From NCBI RefSeq assembly GCF_008632075.1, contig NZ_VWVM01000003.1, positions 248,001 to 312,000 of the forward strand: a stretch of 64,000 nucleotides of DNA, written 5' to 3'. The notes beneath the pieces are model-generated. The model was given only the letters and a program-made list of their open reading frames with translations, made no database searches and was not told where the DNA came from. Made by a program: the position numbers and the translations under genes. This document shows positions 54,234 through 64,000 of this stretch, in pieces (within the stretch, counting starts at the first letter, position 1; each line of letters starts with the position of its first letter). This DNA is from Candidatus Pantoea gossypiicola (GTDB lineage Bacteria > Pseudomonadota > Gammaproteobacteria > Enterobacterales > Enterobacteriaceae).

Positions 54234-54881
54234 TTAGTTCAGTAAGCCGGGGAAAATCGACTTCAAACCGGTCACAACAAATTCAATTCCCAGCGCCATC
54301 AGTAGCAGCCCCATAATTCGGGTAATCACGTTAATACCGGTCTGGCCAAGCATGCGCACCATTAACGGCGCGGCGCGGAACAACAGCCAGCAGCAGAAAG
54401 CAAAAATAGCAATTGCCAGCGTGAATCCCAGCAGATTTATCCAGCTGTGGTAGCGGGTACTCCAGACGATGGTTGAGCTGATGGCACCCGGGCCCGCCAT
54501 CAGTGGTAATGCCAGCGGCACAACCCCCACGCTTTCACGAATCGCCGTTTCTGACTTCTCCTGCTTGTTCTGCTTATCCTCGCCCAGCTTGCCGCTGATC
54601 ATCGACATGGCAATGGTGACGACCAGAATTCCGCCCGCAATACGGAACGAGTCAATCGAAATGCCAAACACACGCAAAATCGCATCGCCGAGGAAAAGTG
54701 ACGTCCAGAGAATAATGGCAACGGCCAGAGTAGCCGTAAGGTTGGTTTTGTTACGCTCAACTACCCCCTGATAACGGGTCATGCTGATGAACACCGGAAT
54801 AATGCCTACCGGATTGACCAGCGCAAAGAGCCCGACAAAAAATTTTATATAGCCTGATAGATCTAAAAGCGCTGGATTCAC
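54234..54881 (-). CDS. ychE: YchE, MarC-family inner-membrane protein
   Basis: 215 aa, exactly the E. coli YchE length, with six membrane helices. Nearly identical to it in FFVGLFALVNPVGIIPVFIS, SGKLGEDKQNKQEKSETAIR and LPLMAGPGAISSTIVW. Function unknown; once thought a transporter. I choose the GTG at 54881 because GGAG lies seven bases before it and the length then agrees; a GTG at 54899 would add six residues. Divergent from adhE. Confidence 0.93.
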   Translation of the reverse strand: MNPALLDLSGYIKFFVGLFALVNPVGIIPVFISMTRYQGVVERNKTNLTATLAVAIILWTSLFLGDAILRVFGISIDSFRIAGGILVVTIAMSMISGKLGEDKQNKQEKSETAIRESVGVVPLALPLMAGPGAISSTIVWSTRYHSWINLLGFTLAIAIFAFCCWLLFRAAPLMVRMLGQTGINVITRIMGLLLMALGIEFVVTGLKSIFPGLLN

Positions 54882-55340
54882 GACTCTACTCCGTACCACA
54901 GGGGGTAAACGCGCCTAATGTATGTGAAAACGTGCAGAGACGCCAGATGTGCACATAGGTATTTATCCTGATGAACAGTAAAGCATTTAGCGCTTTCCGC
55001 CAGAGATTAAAAAGTGGCTGGATTTAGCCACTGCCAGGAGGGCTGAGCACAGGAGCACGCGGACCTGACAGGAAAGCTCTCTAAAGGGGTGCTGAAAGGT
55101 GTCAGCTTGAACCTAAATTGATCTGCATCAAAATTGATCTACCCCAAACCAGGTAATCTTTTCTTAACGGAAGTATAAGCGTCAGCGTAAGAAACCTCGC
55201 AAACGCCAGCAGAAGACTCGTTCAGTAAACAGTTGAAAATCCGGGCTTTTCCTGTCAGCCAGTCACGTTATTTCAGCGAGACTATACTCAGGACGCAGGA
55301 TTGTTTACTAAAAAAGTTTAACTTCCTTCAGGAGAACACC
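54882..55340. promoter_or_regulatory. adhE/ychE control region
   Basis: 460 bp, no gene. It carries a perfect FNR box (55118-55131, listed separately) and a TATACT -10-like element at 55283-55288 about 50 bp before the adhE start; no convincing -35 pairs with it. Long leaders are usual for adhE. Confidence 0.5.
55118..55131. promoter_or_regulatory. FNR box upstream of adhE
   Basis: TTGATCTGCATCAA matches TTGAT-N4-ATCAA exactly, about 210 bp before the adhE start. A second partial copy (AAATTGATCT) begins nine bases later. Anaerobic induction of adhE is known, though in E. coli it is mainly ascribed to other regulators. Confidence 0.7.
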
Positions 55341-58028
55341 ATGGCCGTAACCAATGTCGCTGAACTCAATGCACTGGTCGAACGTGTAAAAAAAGCCCAG
55401 CGTGAATATGCCAACTTTTCTCAACAACAGGTCGACGCCATCTTCCGAGCCGCCGCCCTTGCCGCCGCTGACGCCAGAATCCCGCTAGCCAAGATGGCCG
55501 TTGCCGAATCCGGTATGGGCATCGTCGAAGACAAGGTCATTAAAAACCACTTTGCTTCCGAGTATATCTACAACGCCTATAAAGATGAAAAGACCTGTGG
55601 CGTGTTAGCCACTGACGATACATTCGGTACCATTACCATCGCCGAGCCAATTGGCCTGATTTGCGGTATCGTCCCGACCACCAACCCAACCTCAACCGCT
55701 ATCTTCAAAGCGTTAATCAGTCTTAAAACCCGTAACGGCATTATCTTTTCGCCACACCCACGCGCCAAAGACGCAACAAACAAAGCTGCCGATATCGTAT
55801 TGCAGGCCGCCATTGCTGCCGGTGCGCCTAAAGACATTATCGGCTGGATCGATGCCCCGTCTGTTGAACTGTCAAACCAGTTGATGCATCACCCTGACAT
55901 CAACCTGATTCTTGCCACCGGCGGTCCGGGCATGGTGAAAGCAGCATACAGCTCCGGTAAACCGGCGATTGGTGTCGGTGCTGGTAACACGCCGGTAGTG
56001 ATCGATGAAACAGCCGATGTGAAACGTGCCGTTGCCTCTATTCTGATGTCGAAAACCTTCGATAACGGGGTGATCTGCGCCTCTGAACAATCTGTTATTG
56101 TGGTTGATTCTGTTTATGACGCCGTGCGTGAACGTTTCGCCAGCCATGGCGGCTACATGCTGCAGGGTGCTGAACTGAGCGCAGTGCAGAATATCATCCT
56201 GAAAAACGGCGGCCTGAATGCGGCCATCGTGGGTCAGCCTGCCTTCAAAATCGCAGAGATGGCCGGTCTCAGCGTGCCGCCGGACACCAAGATCCTGATT
56301 GGTGAAGTGCAACTGGTAGATGAATCTGAACCATTTGCCCACGAAAAACTCTCACCTACCCTCGCGATGTATCGGGCAAAAGATTTCCAGGATGCTGTAG
56401 ATAAAGCGGAGAAACTGGTTGCCATGGGCGGTATCGGTCACACCTCCTGCCTTTACACCGACCAGGATAACCAGACTGAGCGCGTGCACTACTTCGGGGA
56501 CAAAATGAAAACCGCGCGTATTCTGATCAACACCCCGGCCTCTCAGGGCGGTATCGGTGACCTCTATAACTTTAAACTGGCCCCGTCTCTGACGCTGGGT
56601 TGTGGTTCCTGGGGCGGTAACTCTATTTCAGAGAACGTCGGTCCAAAACACCTGATCAATACCAAAACTGTCGCCAAGCGAGCTGAGAATATGTTGTGGC
56701 ATAAACTTCCTAAATCCATCTACTTCCGTCGGGGTTCACTGCCAATTGCGCTGGAAGAGGTGGCAACGGATGGCGCGAAACGTGCCTTTATCGTCACTGA
56801 CCGCTTCCTGTTCAATAACGGTTATGCTGACCAGGTGACCCGCGTACTGAAATCACACGGCATCGAAACTGAAGTGTTCTTCGAAGTTGAAGCTGACCCA
56901 ACGCTGAGCATCGTACGTAAAGGTGCAGAGCAGATGAACAGCTTTAAACCTGACGTCATCATTGCGCTGGGCGGCGGTTCCCCAATGGATGCCGCGAAAA
57001 TCATGTGGGTGATGTACGAACATCCGGAAACCCACTTCGAAGAGCTGGCGTTACGTTTCATGGACATCCGTAAACGTATTTACAAGTTCCCAAAAATGGG
57101 CGTCAAAGCACGCATGGTTGCCATCACGACCACCTCAGGTACCGGTTCAGAGGTCACACCATTCGCTGTGGTAACCGATGATGCGACCGGTCAGAAATAT
57201 CCTCTGGCTGACTATGCATTGACGCCGGATATGGCGATTGTCGATGCCAATCTGGTGATGGATATGCCGCGTTCACTCTGCGCCTTCGGGGGTCTGGATG
57301 CAGTAACCCACGCGCTGGAAGCCTATGTTTCCGTACTGGCGAATGAATACTCTGATGGTCAGGCGCTGCAGGCTCTGAAACTGCTGAAAGAGAACCTGCC
57401 GGCCAGTTATGCCGAAGGTGCTAAAAACCCGGTGGCGCGTGAACGCGTACACAATGCCGCAACTATCGCCGGTATTGCGTTTGCCAACGCCTTCCTTGGG
57501 GTCTGTCACTCAATGGCACACAAACTGGGTTCAGAGTTCCATATCCCACACGGCCTGGCGAATGCCCTGTTAATCTCGAACGTTATTCGCTACAACGCGA
57601 ATGACAATCCGACTAAACAGACCGCATTCAGCCAGTATGATCGTCCACAGGCGCGTCGTCGTTACGCAGAGATTGCTGATCACTTAGGTCTGAGCGCACC
57701 AGGCGACCGCACTGCGCAGAAAATTGAGAAGCTGCTGGCATGGCTGGACGAGATCAAAACTGAACTCGGTATTCCGACCTCAATCCGTGAAGCCGGTGTG
57801 CAGGAAGCTGACTTCCTGGCGAAAGTCGATAAACTGGCCGATGATGCATTCGACGACCAGTGTACCGGCGCGAACCCACGCTATCCGCTGATTGCTGAGC
57901 TGAAACAGATTATGCTCGACACCTACTACGGACGTGAATTTGTCGAACCGTTCTCAACTGTCGCCGAAGCCGTAGCTGAGCAGCCGGTGAAAGGCGTGAA
58001 GGTTGATAAGAAAGTGAAGAAAGTCTGA
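55341..58028 (+). CDS. adhE: Bifunctional acetaldehyde-CoA / alcohol dehydrogenase
   Basis: 895-aa fermentative enzyme (E. coli 891) forming spirosomes; converts acetyl-CoA to acetaldehyde (N-terminal ALDH domain, about 1-440, Cys246 in DNGVICASEQS) and on to ethanol (C-terminal iron ADH domain, about 450-870, iron ligands in HSMAHKLGSEFHIPHGLANA). Sequence is collinear with E. coli without gaps until the tail, where a Lys/Val-rich end (KGVKVDKKVKKV) replaces the Ala/Lys end. Start at 55341 follows CAGGAGAACACC; the frame is open to 55233 but those residues are not in the family. Confidence 0.98.
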   Translation: MAVTNVAELNALVERVKKAQREYANFSQQQVDAIFRAAALAAADARIPLAKMAVAESGMGIVEDKVIKNHFASEYIYNAYKDEKTCGVLATDDTFGTITIAEPIGLICGIVPTTNPTSTAIFKALISLKTRNGIIFSPHPRAKDATNKAADIVLQAAIAAGAPKDIIGWIDAPSVELSNQLMHHPDINLILATGGPGMVKAAYSSGKPAIGVGAGNTPVVIDETADVKRAVASILMSKTFDNGVICASEQSVIVVDSVYDAVRERFASHGGYMLQGAELSAVQNIILKNGGLNAAIVGQPAFKIAEMAGLSVPPDTKILIGEVQLVDESEPFAHEKLSPTLAMYRAKDFQDAVDKAEKLVAMGGIGHTSCLYTDQDNQTERVHYFGDKMKTARILINTPASQGGIGDLYNFKLAPSLTLGCGSWGGNSISENVGPKHLINTKTVAKRAENMLWHKLPKSIYFRRGSLPIALEEVATDGAKRAFIVTDRFLFNNGYADQVTRVLKSHGIETEVFFEVEADPTLSIVRKGAEQMNSFKPDVIIALGGGSPMDAAKIMWVMYEHPETHFEELALRFMDIRKRIYKFPKMGVKARMVAITTTSGTGSEVTPFAVVTDDATGQKYPLADYALTPDMAIVDANLVMDMPRSLCAFGGLDAVTHALEAYVSVLANEYSDGQALQALKLLKENLPASYAEGAKNPVARERVHNAATIAGIAFANAFLGVCHSMAHKLGSEFHIPHGLANALLISNVIRYNANDNPTKQTAFSQYDRPQARRRYAEIADHLGLSAPGDRTAQKIEKLLAWLDEIKTELGIPTSIREAGVQEADFLAKVDKLADDAFDDQCTGANPRYPLIAELKQIMLDTYYGREFVEPFSTVAEAVAEQPVKGVKVDKKVKKV

Positions 58029-58051
58029 TAGCCCGCTTCTGACTATCTGAT

Positions 58052-58079
58052 AAAAAAACCCGCCGCGGCGGGTTTTTTA
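58052..58079. terminator. Shared terminator of adhE and tdk
   Basis: AAAAAAACCCGCCGCGGCGGGTTTTTT: perfect palindrome with A and T tracts between convergent stops. Confidence 0.9.
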
Positions 58080-58096
58080 TTGCCTGAATGATGCGG

Positions 58097-58717
58097 TTAA
58101 TTCAGCGGAGTCTGTGCGCCGTGAATCGCCTGTAACGATCCCTGTTCTATCGCCTGTTTATAATGCTTACGGCAGACGGAAATATAGCGTTCGTTACCGC
58201 CAATGACCACCTGCTCGCCTTCGCTGAAAGGTTTACCCTCATTATCCAGTCGCAGCACCATGCTCGCCTTGCGACCACAATGACAAATAGTTTTAAGCTC
58301 AACCAGCTTGTCTGCCCATGCCAGCAGATACTGACTGCCCACAAACAGTTCACCGCGAAAATCGGTTCTCAGACCATAACAGAGCACCGGAATATCCAGA
58401 TCGTCTACGACATCTGAGAGTGCTTTAACCTGCTCCCGGGTCAGGAACTGACTCTCATCAACCAGCACACAGTGGATTGGCTGCACAGCATGCTCGGCGG
58501 CAATGTCACTATAGAGTGCGGTTTCAGCATTGTAGAGCAAGGCCGGCGACGAGAGTCCGATACGGGAACTCACCTGTCCGGCACCGAACCGATTATCGAT
58601 TTCAGCGGTATAGACCAGCGAACGCATGCCGCGCTCCTGATAGTTATAGGAGGATTGCAGCAGTGCTGTCGATTTCCCTGCATTCATGGCAGAGTAATAA
58701 AAATAGAGTTGAGCCAT
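58097..58717 (-). CDS. tdk: Thymidine kinase
   Basis: Type II thymidine kinase, 206 aa (E. coli 205), salvaging thymidine and deoxyuridine with ATP. P-loop [11 protein letters not shown] near 12-20, DESQFL near 88-93, zinc Cys pairs (CHCGRKASM and the C-terminal CRKH). Divergent from hns with about 400 bp between. Confidence 0.97.
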   Translation of the reverse strand: MAQLYFYYSAMNAGKSTALLQSSYNYQERGMRSLVYTAEIDNRFGAGQVSSRIGLSSPALLYNAETALYSDIAAEHAVQPIHCVLVDESQFLTREQVKALSDVVDDLDIPVLCYGLRTDFRGELFVGSQYLLAWADKLVELKTICHCGRKASMVLRLDNEGKPFSEGEQVVIGGNERYISVCRKHYKQAIEQGSLQAIHGAQTPLN

Positions 58718-59124
58718 AGGAGCGTATCTTCATCAGGACTTAACGGAATGGCGCGCATATTAACACAAAGTGCAGGTAATACGTTGCGGTGTAGCGGTAA
58801 TTAAAGCGTAACCGCTGACCACTTATTCATCTTTGTGCTTCGCCGGGAGCCAGTTATGTGCACTACACGCAGGATAAGTTTTGCTTATTTTACCCGCAAC
58901 AAAAGGAACGACATTTTTGTCATCACGCTTAATACATTAAATTTATTGCATATCAGACCCGCGGAAACTATTTTTTATTTGCCATAACCGTGGAATTCTG
59001 ACTGTGATTATTTTAATTACTCAGGGGATTATCGTTCTGAATATTTTTTAAGATTGAAGTTATTTAATGTCACCACTACTATTAGCGGGCAACACAACTT
59101 TTCCCTTATTCAGAGACCAGCACA
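58718..59124. promoter_or_regulatory. Divergent tdk/hns control region
   Basis: About 400 bp, no gene. The half next to hns (about 58880-59110) is very A/T-rich with many A- and T-runs, the kind of curved DNA on which H-NS binds its own promoter in E. coli. No single promoter is claimed. Confidence 0.5.
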
Positions 59125-59535
59125 ATGAGCGAAGCACTAAAAGTTCTTAATAATATCCGTACGCTGCGCGCCCAGGCCAGAGAGTATTCCGTCGAAACAC
59201 TGGAAGAAATGCTGGAAAAACTGGACGTAGTGGTAAAAGAACGCCGCGAAGAAGAGTCACATTTTCAGGCAGAAAATGAAGAACGCACGCGTAAGCTTAA
59301 TCAGTATCGTGAAATGCTGCTGGCGGATGGAATCGACCCGAATGAACTGATTAACACGCTGACCGCTACTCCCCGAGCTGCGGCAAAAGGAAAACGCTCA
59401 GTGCGCCCGGCCAAATATGGTTATACCGATGAAAAAGGCGAGTCAAGAACATGGACAGGTCAGGGACGGACACCAGCCGTGATTAAAAAAGCGCTGGAAG
59501 AACAGGGTAAAACGCTGGACGATTTTTTACTGTAA
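59125..59535 (+). CDS. hns: Nucleoid-associated protein H-NS
   Basis: Global silencer of AT-rich and horizontally acquired DNA. 136 aa (E. coli 137). N-terminal helical oligomerisation domain (about 1-80, [18 protein letters not shown]), linker, and C-terminal DNA-binding domain with TWTGQGRTP at 109-117 (QGR hook intact). Autorepressed in E. coli. Followed by terminator. Confidence 0.97.
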   Translation: MSEALKVLNNIRTLRAQAREYSVETLEEMLEKLDVVVKERREEESHFQAENEERTRKLNQYREMLLADGIDPNELINTLTATPRAAAKGKRSVRPAKYGYTDEKGESRTWTGQGRTPAVIKKALEEQGKTLDDFLL

Positions 59536-59578
59536 TGCTGACTGCTTCGCTGCTTAAGCGTTAGCCTGATACCTCAAT

Positions 59579-59608
59579 AAAAAAGGAAGCCGAAGCTTCC
59601 TTTTTCTT
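59579..59608. terminator. Shared terminator of hns and uge
   Basis: AAAAAGGAAGC-CGAA-GCTTCCTTTTT between convergent genes. Confidence 0.88.
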
Positions 59609-59612
59609 TTAA

Positions 59613-60620
59613 TCAGGCGCAATAGAAATCCCGATACCAGTCAACGAAGTTTTTAACGCCCTCTTCGACCCCGGTCTGCGGTTTAAAACCAATGGCCTTA
59701 TACAATGCTTCGGTATCCGCACTGGTTTCCAGCACATCACCGGGCTGCATTGGCATCAGGTTTTTCTTCGCCGTAATCCCCAATGCTTTCTCAATCGCTT
59801 CGATATAGTTCATCAAGGTAACCGGCTGACTGTTACCAATATTATAAACCCGATAAGGCGCAGAGCTGGTTGCGGGTGAACCGGTTTCAACGGTCCAGTT
59901 ATCATCCTGTTGCGGAATAACATCCTGCAGACGGACAATCGCTTCAGCAATATCGTCAATATAGGTAAAGTCGCGTTTCATCTGGCCCTGGTTATAAACA
60001 TCTATCGCTTCACCCGCAATCATTGCCCGGGTGAACTTAAAGAGTGCCATATCAGGACGGCCCCATGGACCGTAAACGGTAAAGAAGCGCAATCCGGTCG
60101 TCGGCAACTGATAAAGATGCGAGTAAGTGTGCGACATTAACTCATTAGCTTTTTTGGTCGCCGCATATAAAGAAACCGGGTGATCAACGCTGTCTTCGGT
60201 TGAGAACGGCATTTTTCGATTCAGGCCATAAACTGAACTGGATGAGGCGTAGAGCAGGTGTTCAATTTTATGATGACGGCAGCCTTCAAGAATATTGAGG
60301 TGACCGATCAGATTTGAGTCTGCGTAGGCATGGGGATTTTCAATGGAGTACCTGACGCCAGCCTGAGCGCCAAGGTGAATAACGCGCTGGAATGTGTGCT
60401 GGTCGAACAGTGACGCCATTGCGTCACGGTCCGCCAGATCCAGCTCAATGAATGTAAAACCAGAATCAGCTTTAATTAAATTGAGACGGGCATGTTTGAG
60501 ATTTACGTCGTAATAATCATTCAGGTTGTCGATACCGACAACCTGGTGACCGGCGGCCAGCAGACGCTGACTGACATGAAAACCAATAAAGCCTGCGGCG
60601 CCGGTGACCAGAAAGTTCAT
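59613..60620 (-). CDS. uge: UDP-glucuronate 4-epimerase (uronate-sugar epimerase)
   Basis: 335-aa extended short-chain dehydrogenase of the NAD-dependent nucleotide-sugar epimerase group. GAAGFIG at 7-13, catalytic Ser near 127 and Tyr152/Lys156 of LYAATKKANE. The DYYDVNLKHARL and QAGVRYSIENPHAYADSNLI segments are those of UDP-GlcA/GalA epimerases (Klebsiella Uge, 334 aa), not of UDP-Glc epimerase GalE. It gives UDP-galacturonate from the product of Ugd, its neighbour 14 bp upstream. UDP-Glc epimerase activity cannot be excluded by eye. Confidence 0.85.
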   Translation of the reverse strand: MNFLVTGAAGFIGFHVSQRLLAAGHQVVGIDNLNDYYDVNLKHARLNLIKADSGFTFIELDLADRDAMASLFDQHTFQRVIHLGAQAGVRYSIENPHAYADSNLIGHLNILEGCRHHKIEHLLYASSSSVYGLNRKMPFSTEDSVDHPVSLYAATKKANELMSHTYSHLYQLPTTGLRFFTVYGPWGRPDMALFKFTRAMIAGEAIDVYNQGQMKRDFTYIDDIAEAIVRLQDVIPQQDDNWTVETGSPATSSAPYRVYNIGNSQPVTLMNYIEAIEKALGITAKKNLMPMQPGDVLETSADTEALYKAIGFKPQTGVEEGVKNFVDWYRDFYCA

Positions 60621-60634
60621 AAATCCCTCGTTAA

Positions 60635-61975
60635 TTATGCAGTTTGAATTGACGCTCCGCGGCCGATTGCATAATAAACGAAACCGCGTTTGCTGATACG
60701 CTCTGGATCATACAGGTTACGACCATCAAAAATCACGGCTTCTTTCAGTGCATTTTTGATAACGTCAAAGTCAGGCGCACGGAAGTTTTGCCACTCTGTA
60801 CAGATGACCAGACCGTCTGCGCCCTGCAGTGCGGCCTCTTTGGTACCCATCAGCTTCAGATCGCTGCGGTGACCATAGATGCGCTGCGCTTCATCCATCG
60901 CTTCAGGGTCAAACGCCTGGACAGATGCGCCCGCTTCCCACAGCGTTTCCATCAGCACACGGCTGGAGGCTTCACGCATGTCGTCAGTGTTCGGCTTAAA
61001 TGACAGGCCCCAGAGTGCAAACGTCTTACCTTTCAGATCGTCACCAAAATGACGCTTGATGAAGGTCGGCAGCTTGTTTTTCTGGTTGTCATTCACATCT
61101 TCCACCGCCTGCAACAGACGTGGCTGATAGCCAATGGACTCAGCGGTACGGATTAACGCCTGCACATCTTTCGGGAAGCAGGAGCCGCCGTAGCCACAGC
61201 CAGGATAGATAAAGTGGTAGCCAATGCGGGGATCAGAACCGATACCCTGGCGTACTTTCTCGATATCCGCGCCTAAACGTTCAGCCAGGTTAGACATCTC
61301 GTTCATAAAGCTGATTTTGGTAGCCAGCATGCAGTTTGCAGCATACTTGGTCAGCTCTGCGCTGCGGATATCCATCATGATCATGCGATCGTGGTTACGG
61401 TTAAACGGCTCATAGAGCTCGCGTAACAGTTCGACCACGTCGTCGTTGTCGGTACCGACAACAATACGCTCCGGACGCATACAGTCATTAACTGCTGCAC
61501 CCTCTTTCAGGAATTCCGGGTTTGAAACCACATCGAAGGTGATGTTGGCGTCACGCGCTTTAAGCGTTTCCGTCATTACTGCACGAACTTTGTCTGCTGT
61601 GCCAACCGGAACGGTTGATTTGTCGATAACCACTTTGTGATCGTTCATATGCTGCGCAATGGTGCGCGCTACGGCGGTCACATATTTCAGATCGGCAGAG
61701 CCGTCTTCATCCGGTGGTGTACCGACTGCAATAAACTGCATAACACCATGGTTTACGCCCTGCTCAGCCTCAGTGCTGAACTTCAGACGACCCGCTTCGT
61801 AATTGGACATTACCAGCGGCGTTAAACCTGGTTCGAAAATAGGAATGATGCCTTTTTTCAGATTTTCGACTTTATTAGCGTCGACATCAATGCAGAGAAC
61901 GTCATGTCCGACTTCGGCTAACACCGCAGCCTGAACCAGACCGACATAGCCGATACCAAATACAGTGACTTTCAT
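60635..61975 (-). CDS. ugd: UDP-glucose 6-dehydrogenase (long form)
   Basis: Oxidises UDP-glucose to UDP-glucuronate with 2 NAD+. 446 aa, longer than the 388-aa E. coli Ugd, the type seen in many polysaccharide producers. N-terminal Rossmann GxGYVG ([14 protein letters not shown]), Cys266 nucleophile in [10 protein letters not shown], and [20 protein letters not shown] in the C-terminal domain. Second gene of galU-ugd-uge; AGGATAA before ATG. Confidence 0.95.
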   Translation of the reverse strand: MKVTVFGIGYVGLVQAAVLAEVGHDVLCIDVDANKVENLKKGIIPIFEPGLTPLVMSNYEAGRLKFSTEAEQGVNHGVMQFIAVGTPPDEDGSADLKYVTAVARTIAQHMNDHKVVIDKSTVPVGTADKVRAVMTETLKARDANITFDVVSNPEFLKEGAAVNDCMRPERIVVGTDNDDVVELLRELYEPFNRNHDRMIMMDIRSAELTKYAANCMLATKISFMNEMSNLAERLGADIEKVRQGIGSDPRIGYHFIYPGCGYGGSCFPKDVQALIRTAESIGYQPRLLQAVEDVNDNQKNKLPTFIKRHFGDDLKGKTFALWGLSFKPNTDDMREASSRVLMETLWEAGASVQAFDPEAMDEAQRIYGHRSDLKLMGTKEAALQGADGLVICTEWQNFRAPDFDVIKNALKEAVIFDGRNLYDPERISKRGFVYYAIGRGASIQTA

Positions 61976-61997
61976 CGAGTTATCCTGTGTTTATGAA

Positions 61998-62906
61998 TTA
62001 CTTTTTGTTGCCAACTGCGCCATCGAGCCATTCAGAAAAATCTTTGCCCAATACCGGATGACGAACACCGTACTCAACGAAAGCCTGCATGTAGCCCAGC
62101 TTGTTACCACAGTCATGGCTCACGCCTTTCAGGTGATAAGCTTCAACCGTCTCTTTTTCCATCAGCATAGCAATGGAGTCAGTCAGCTGAACTTCGCCGC
62201 CTGCACCTGGAGGCGTTTTCGCCAGCAGTGGCCAGATCTCTGAAGACAGCACATAACGACCTACAACGGCCAGATTTGATGGTGACTCTGACGCTTTAGG
62301 CTTCTCAACCACACCAACCATAGGTGCGCTGTCGCCTGGGTTCAGTTCTGCGCCCTGGCAATCAACAACACCGTACGCGGTAACATCGTCAACCGGCTCA
62401 ACCATGATCTGGCTGCGGCCAGACTCTTCATAACGGCTCAGCATCTCTGCCAGGTTATCTTTGGTTGGGTTGGATTCATATTCGTCGATAATGACGTCTG
62501 GCAGGATGACCGCAAATGGCTCATCACCGATCAGCGGGTGTGCACACATCACAGCGTGACCCAGACCTTTAGCGATGCCCTGACGGACCTGCATAATGGT
62601 AACGTGTGGCGGGCAGATTGACTGGATTTCATCCAGCAGCTGACGCTTAACGCGTTTTTCCAGCATTGATTCCAGTTCGAAGCTGGTATCAAAGTGGTTT
62701 TCGATGGCATTTTTTGATGAATGCGTAACCAGCACAATTTCGTTGATGCCAGCAGCGATACACTCGTTAACGACATACTGGATTAACGGCTTATCAACCA
62801 GCGGTAACATCTCTTTTGGAATCGCTTTGGTAGCCGGGAGCATACGCGTACCCAAACCCGCTACCGGGATTACCGCTTTTTTTACTTTGGTATTATTGGC
62901 AGACAT
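61998..62906 (-). CDS. galU: UTP-glucose-1-phosphate uridylyltransferase
   Basis: Makes UDP-glucose, precursor of LPS core, trehalose and exopolysaccharide. 302 aa, the E. coli length. [20 protein letters not shown] (nucleotide-binding), [20 protein letters not shown] and [20 protein letters not shown]. First gene of the operon; GAGAGG is seven bases before ATG. ugd begins 22 bp after its stop. Confidence 0.98.
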   Translation of the reverse strand: MSANNTKVKKAVIPVAGLGTRMLPATKAIPKEMLPLVDKPLIQYVVNECIAAGINEIVLVTHSSKNAIENHFDTSFELESMLEKRVKRQLLDEIQSICPPHVTIMQVRQGIAKGLGHAVMCAHPLIGDEPFAVILPDVIIDEYESNPTKDNLAEMLSRYEESGRSQIMVEPVDDVTAYGVVDCQGAELNPGDSAPMVGVVEKPKASESPSNLAVVGRYVLSSEIWPLLAKTPPGAGGEVQLTDSIAMLMEKETVEAYHLKGVSHDCGNKLGYMQAFVEYGVRHPVLGKDFSEWLDGAVGNKK

Positions 62907-63099
62907 TAAGATACCTCTCTCATAGGCCGTTCAAGTTAATACTTGATATGTCGGTTTAAAATCGGAAATGAGTATATCAGTTAGTATCGAACGGATTTAT
63001 CCTGGAAGGGACTAAACCGTCGAAATTAAGACAATTACCCAACTGTAAAGCTAAACTCTGGCCCTGAGATCAGCGCCAGAATTTCTGTGTAATGGCGGT

Positions 63100-64000
63100 T
63101 TATTCTTCCGTCGACAGCATCAGCCGAATGCGACCGCCTGCGCCCCAGACGTGGCACTGCCAGTTGTCTGCGCGCTGACTGATTTGATTAAGGTGGGTGC
63201 TGCCCATAGTGCCAAGCGGGACACCATTACTGAGCTGTATCTGATGGGCATGGACATGAAGCGTGGCGTTTAATCCGGCCGAAACCAGAATCAGATTTTT
63301 TAAACCACGATGATAGTAACCTACCAGCAGCGGGAACTGACCGCTCAGGTTCGCCTGCCGCAGCAGCAGATTGACCTGTCTGAGTAGTCCATTCAGCTCC
63401 GGCAGACGCTGTTTTTGGCCCGTGAGCTGCTCCTGCAGCAGGCCATTAAACAGTGCACGCAGCAGCAGTGCCGCCAGCACGCCGTTATCACCGGCGCGCG
63501 TCACGTCGAGACAGTAGAACGCCAGATCTTTATCAGAGAGTGCCGCGATATCAAGTACCAGCCCAGGCTGCTCGGCCATCGTCAGCTGACGATAGTTAAT
63601 CCGGCAGTTGGCAATGGTCTGCTGAACCGGCGGCTGGAGTTGCTTGAGCAGCTTGGCGGCTGCTTTTGGATCGCGAACCAGCGCATCCCAGTCCTGGAAA
63701 AGCTGCTCATCCTCCTCCACTTTAGAGGTGAACATTGAGGGATAAAGGCACTCATAAACCGCTTCACGGAAGCGTTCGAAGTTTTTGAGTGGCTTAAGCA
63801 ACACATCCTGCACCCCAAGACGCAGCACATGAGCGATATCGGACATGTTTTCAGTGGCCGAGATGATTAATATCGGCACGACATTGCCACGTGTACGAAT
63901 ATGCTCTACGAACTGGATGCCACTCATACGCGGCATTTCCAGATCGGAGATAATCAGGTCGACAGTATGCTGTTGTAGTTGTGCAATTGCTTCCAGACCA
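63100..64000 (-). CDS. rssB: Regulator of RpoS turnover RssB, C-terminal part
   Basis: Adaptor that delivers sigma-S to ClpXP; response-regulator N terminus, pseudo-phosphatase C terminus. The frame is open from stop 63100 to the window edge at 64000, so the N-terminal part (about 35 residues) is outside. The receiver domain retains the phosphorylatable Asp in DLIISDLEMPRMSG, Lys in DVLLKPLKNF, and the SATEN segment. The C-terminal domain (about 145-330) resembles E. coli RssB throughout (CLDVTRAGDNGVLAALLLRA, GVPLGTMGSTHLNQ). In E. coli it also neighbours galU. Confidence 0.95.
   Translation of the reverse strand, partial: GLEAIAQLQQHTVDLIISDLEMPRMSGIQFVEHIRTRGNVVPILIISATENMSDIAHVLRLGVQDVLLKPLKNFERFREAVYECLYPSMFTSKVEEDEQLFQDWDALVRDPKAAAKLLKQLQPPVQQTIANCRINYRQLTMAEQPGLVLDIAALSDKDLAFYCLDVTRAGDNGVLAALLLRALFNGLLQEQLTGQKQRLPELNGLLRQVNLLLRQANLSGQFPLLVGYYHRGLKNLILVSAGLNATLHVHAHQIQLSNGVPLGTMGSTHLNQISQRADNWQCHVWGAGGRIRLMLSTEE

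Overview
The window is a chromosomal segment of an enterobacterium of the Erwiniaceae type, most likely Pantoea or a close relative. From rnb to rssB the gene order follows the rnb-to-rssB segment of Escherichia coli as I know it (gmr/pdeR, osmB, yciH, pyrF, lapB, lapA, pgpB, ribA, acnA, cysB, topA, sohB, btuR, rluB, yciO, rnm, trp operon, ompW, yciCBA, tonB, yciI, cls, yciU, opp, ychE, adhE, tdk, hns, galU, rssB). Unfused trpG and trpD, a long-type UDP-glucose dehydrogenase with a uronate epimerase between galU and hns, and an rpfF gene beside the PAS-GGDEF-EAL gene point away from E. coli and toward Pantoea/Erwinia. I see no tRNA, rRNA, insertion sequence, prophage or CRISPR array.

Layout. 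1-5509: end of an FdhF/YdeP-type oxidoreductase, RNase II, and a CstA-family carbon-starvation transporter with its small YbdD/YjiX partner. 5669-10566: an accessory block with a c-di-GMP sensor (rpfR/pdeR) convergent with a DSF synthase (rpfF), then kdgT with a KdgR-type operator and a lone araD. 10915-15645: osmB, yciH, pyrF, lapB, lapA, pgpB, ribA. 15988-20897: acnA with three very small genes upstream (ymiA, a yciX-position gene and a 27-codon gene), then cysB. 21155-30900: topA, yciN, sohB, yciK-btuR, rluB, an AT-rich islet with a lipoprotein protease-like gene, yciO, rnm. 30967-37795: the trp operon with promoter, operator, attenuator and terminator. 37892-46229: envelope and small-protein genes, including an islet (42750-44043) of poorly known small genes with TGTACA-type operator half-sites. 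46273-53661: oppABCDF plus a second oppA-like gene. 54234-64000: ychE, adhE, tdk, hns, a UDP-sugar operon (galU-ugd-uge) and part of rssB.

How they work together. RpfF should make a cis-2-unsaturated fatty-acid signal and RpfR should bind it through its PAS domain and change c-di-GMP turnover. GalU, Ugd and Uge form a consecutive path from glucose-1-phosphate to UDP-uronic acids for exopolysaccharide or LPS. LapA/LapB and PgpB act on envelope lipid balance, and TonB, OmpW, ClsA and Opp on envelope transport and lipids. Perfect FNR-type boxes precede ompW and adhE, which fits oxygen control. The least explained parts are the 42.7-44.0 kb islet, the protease-like lipoprotein at 28.7 kb, the one-Trp-codon trp leader and the lapAB leader, where a terminator lies downstream of a heat-shock promoter.
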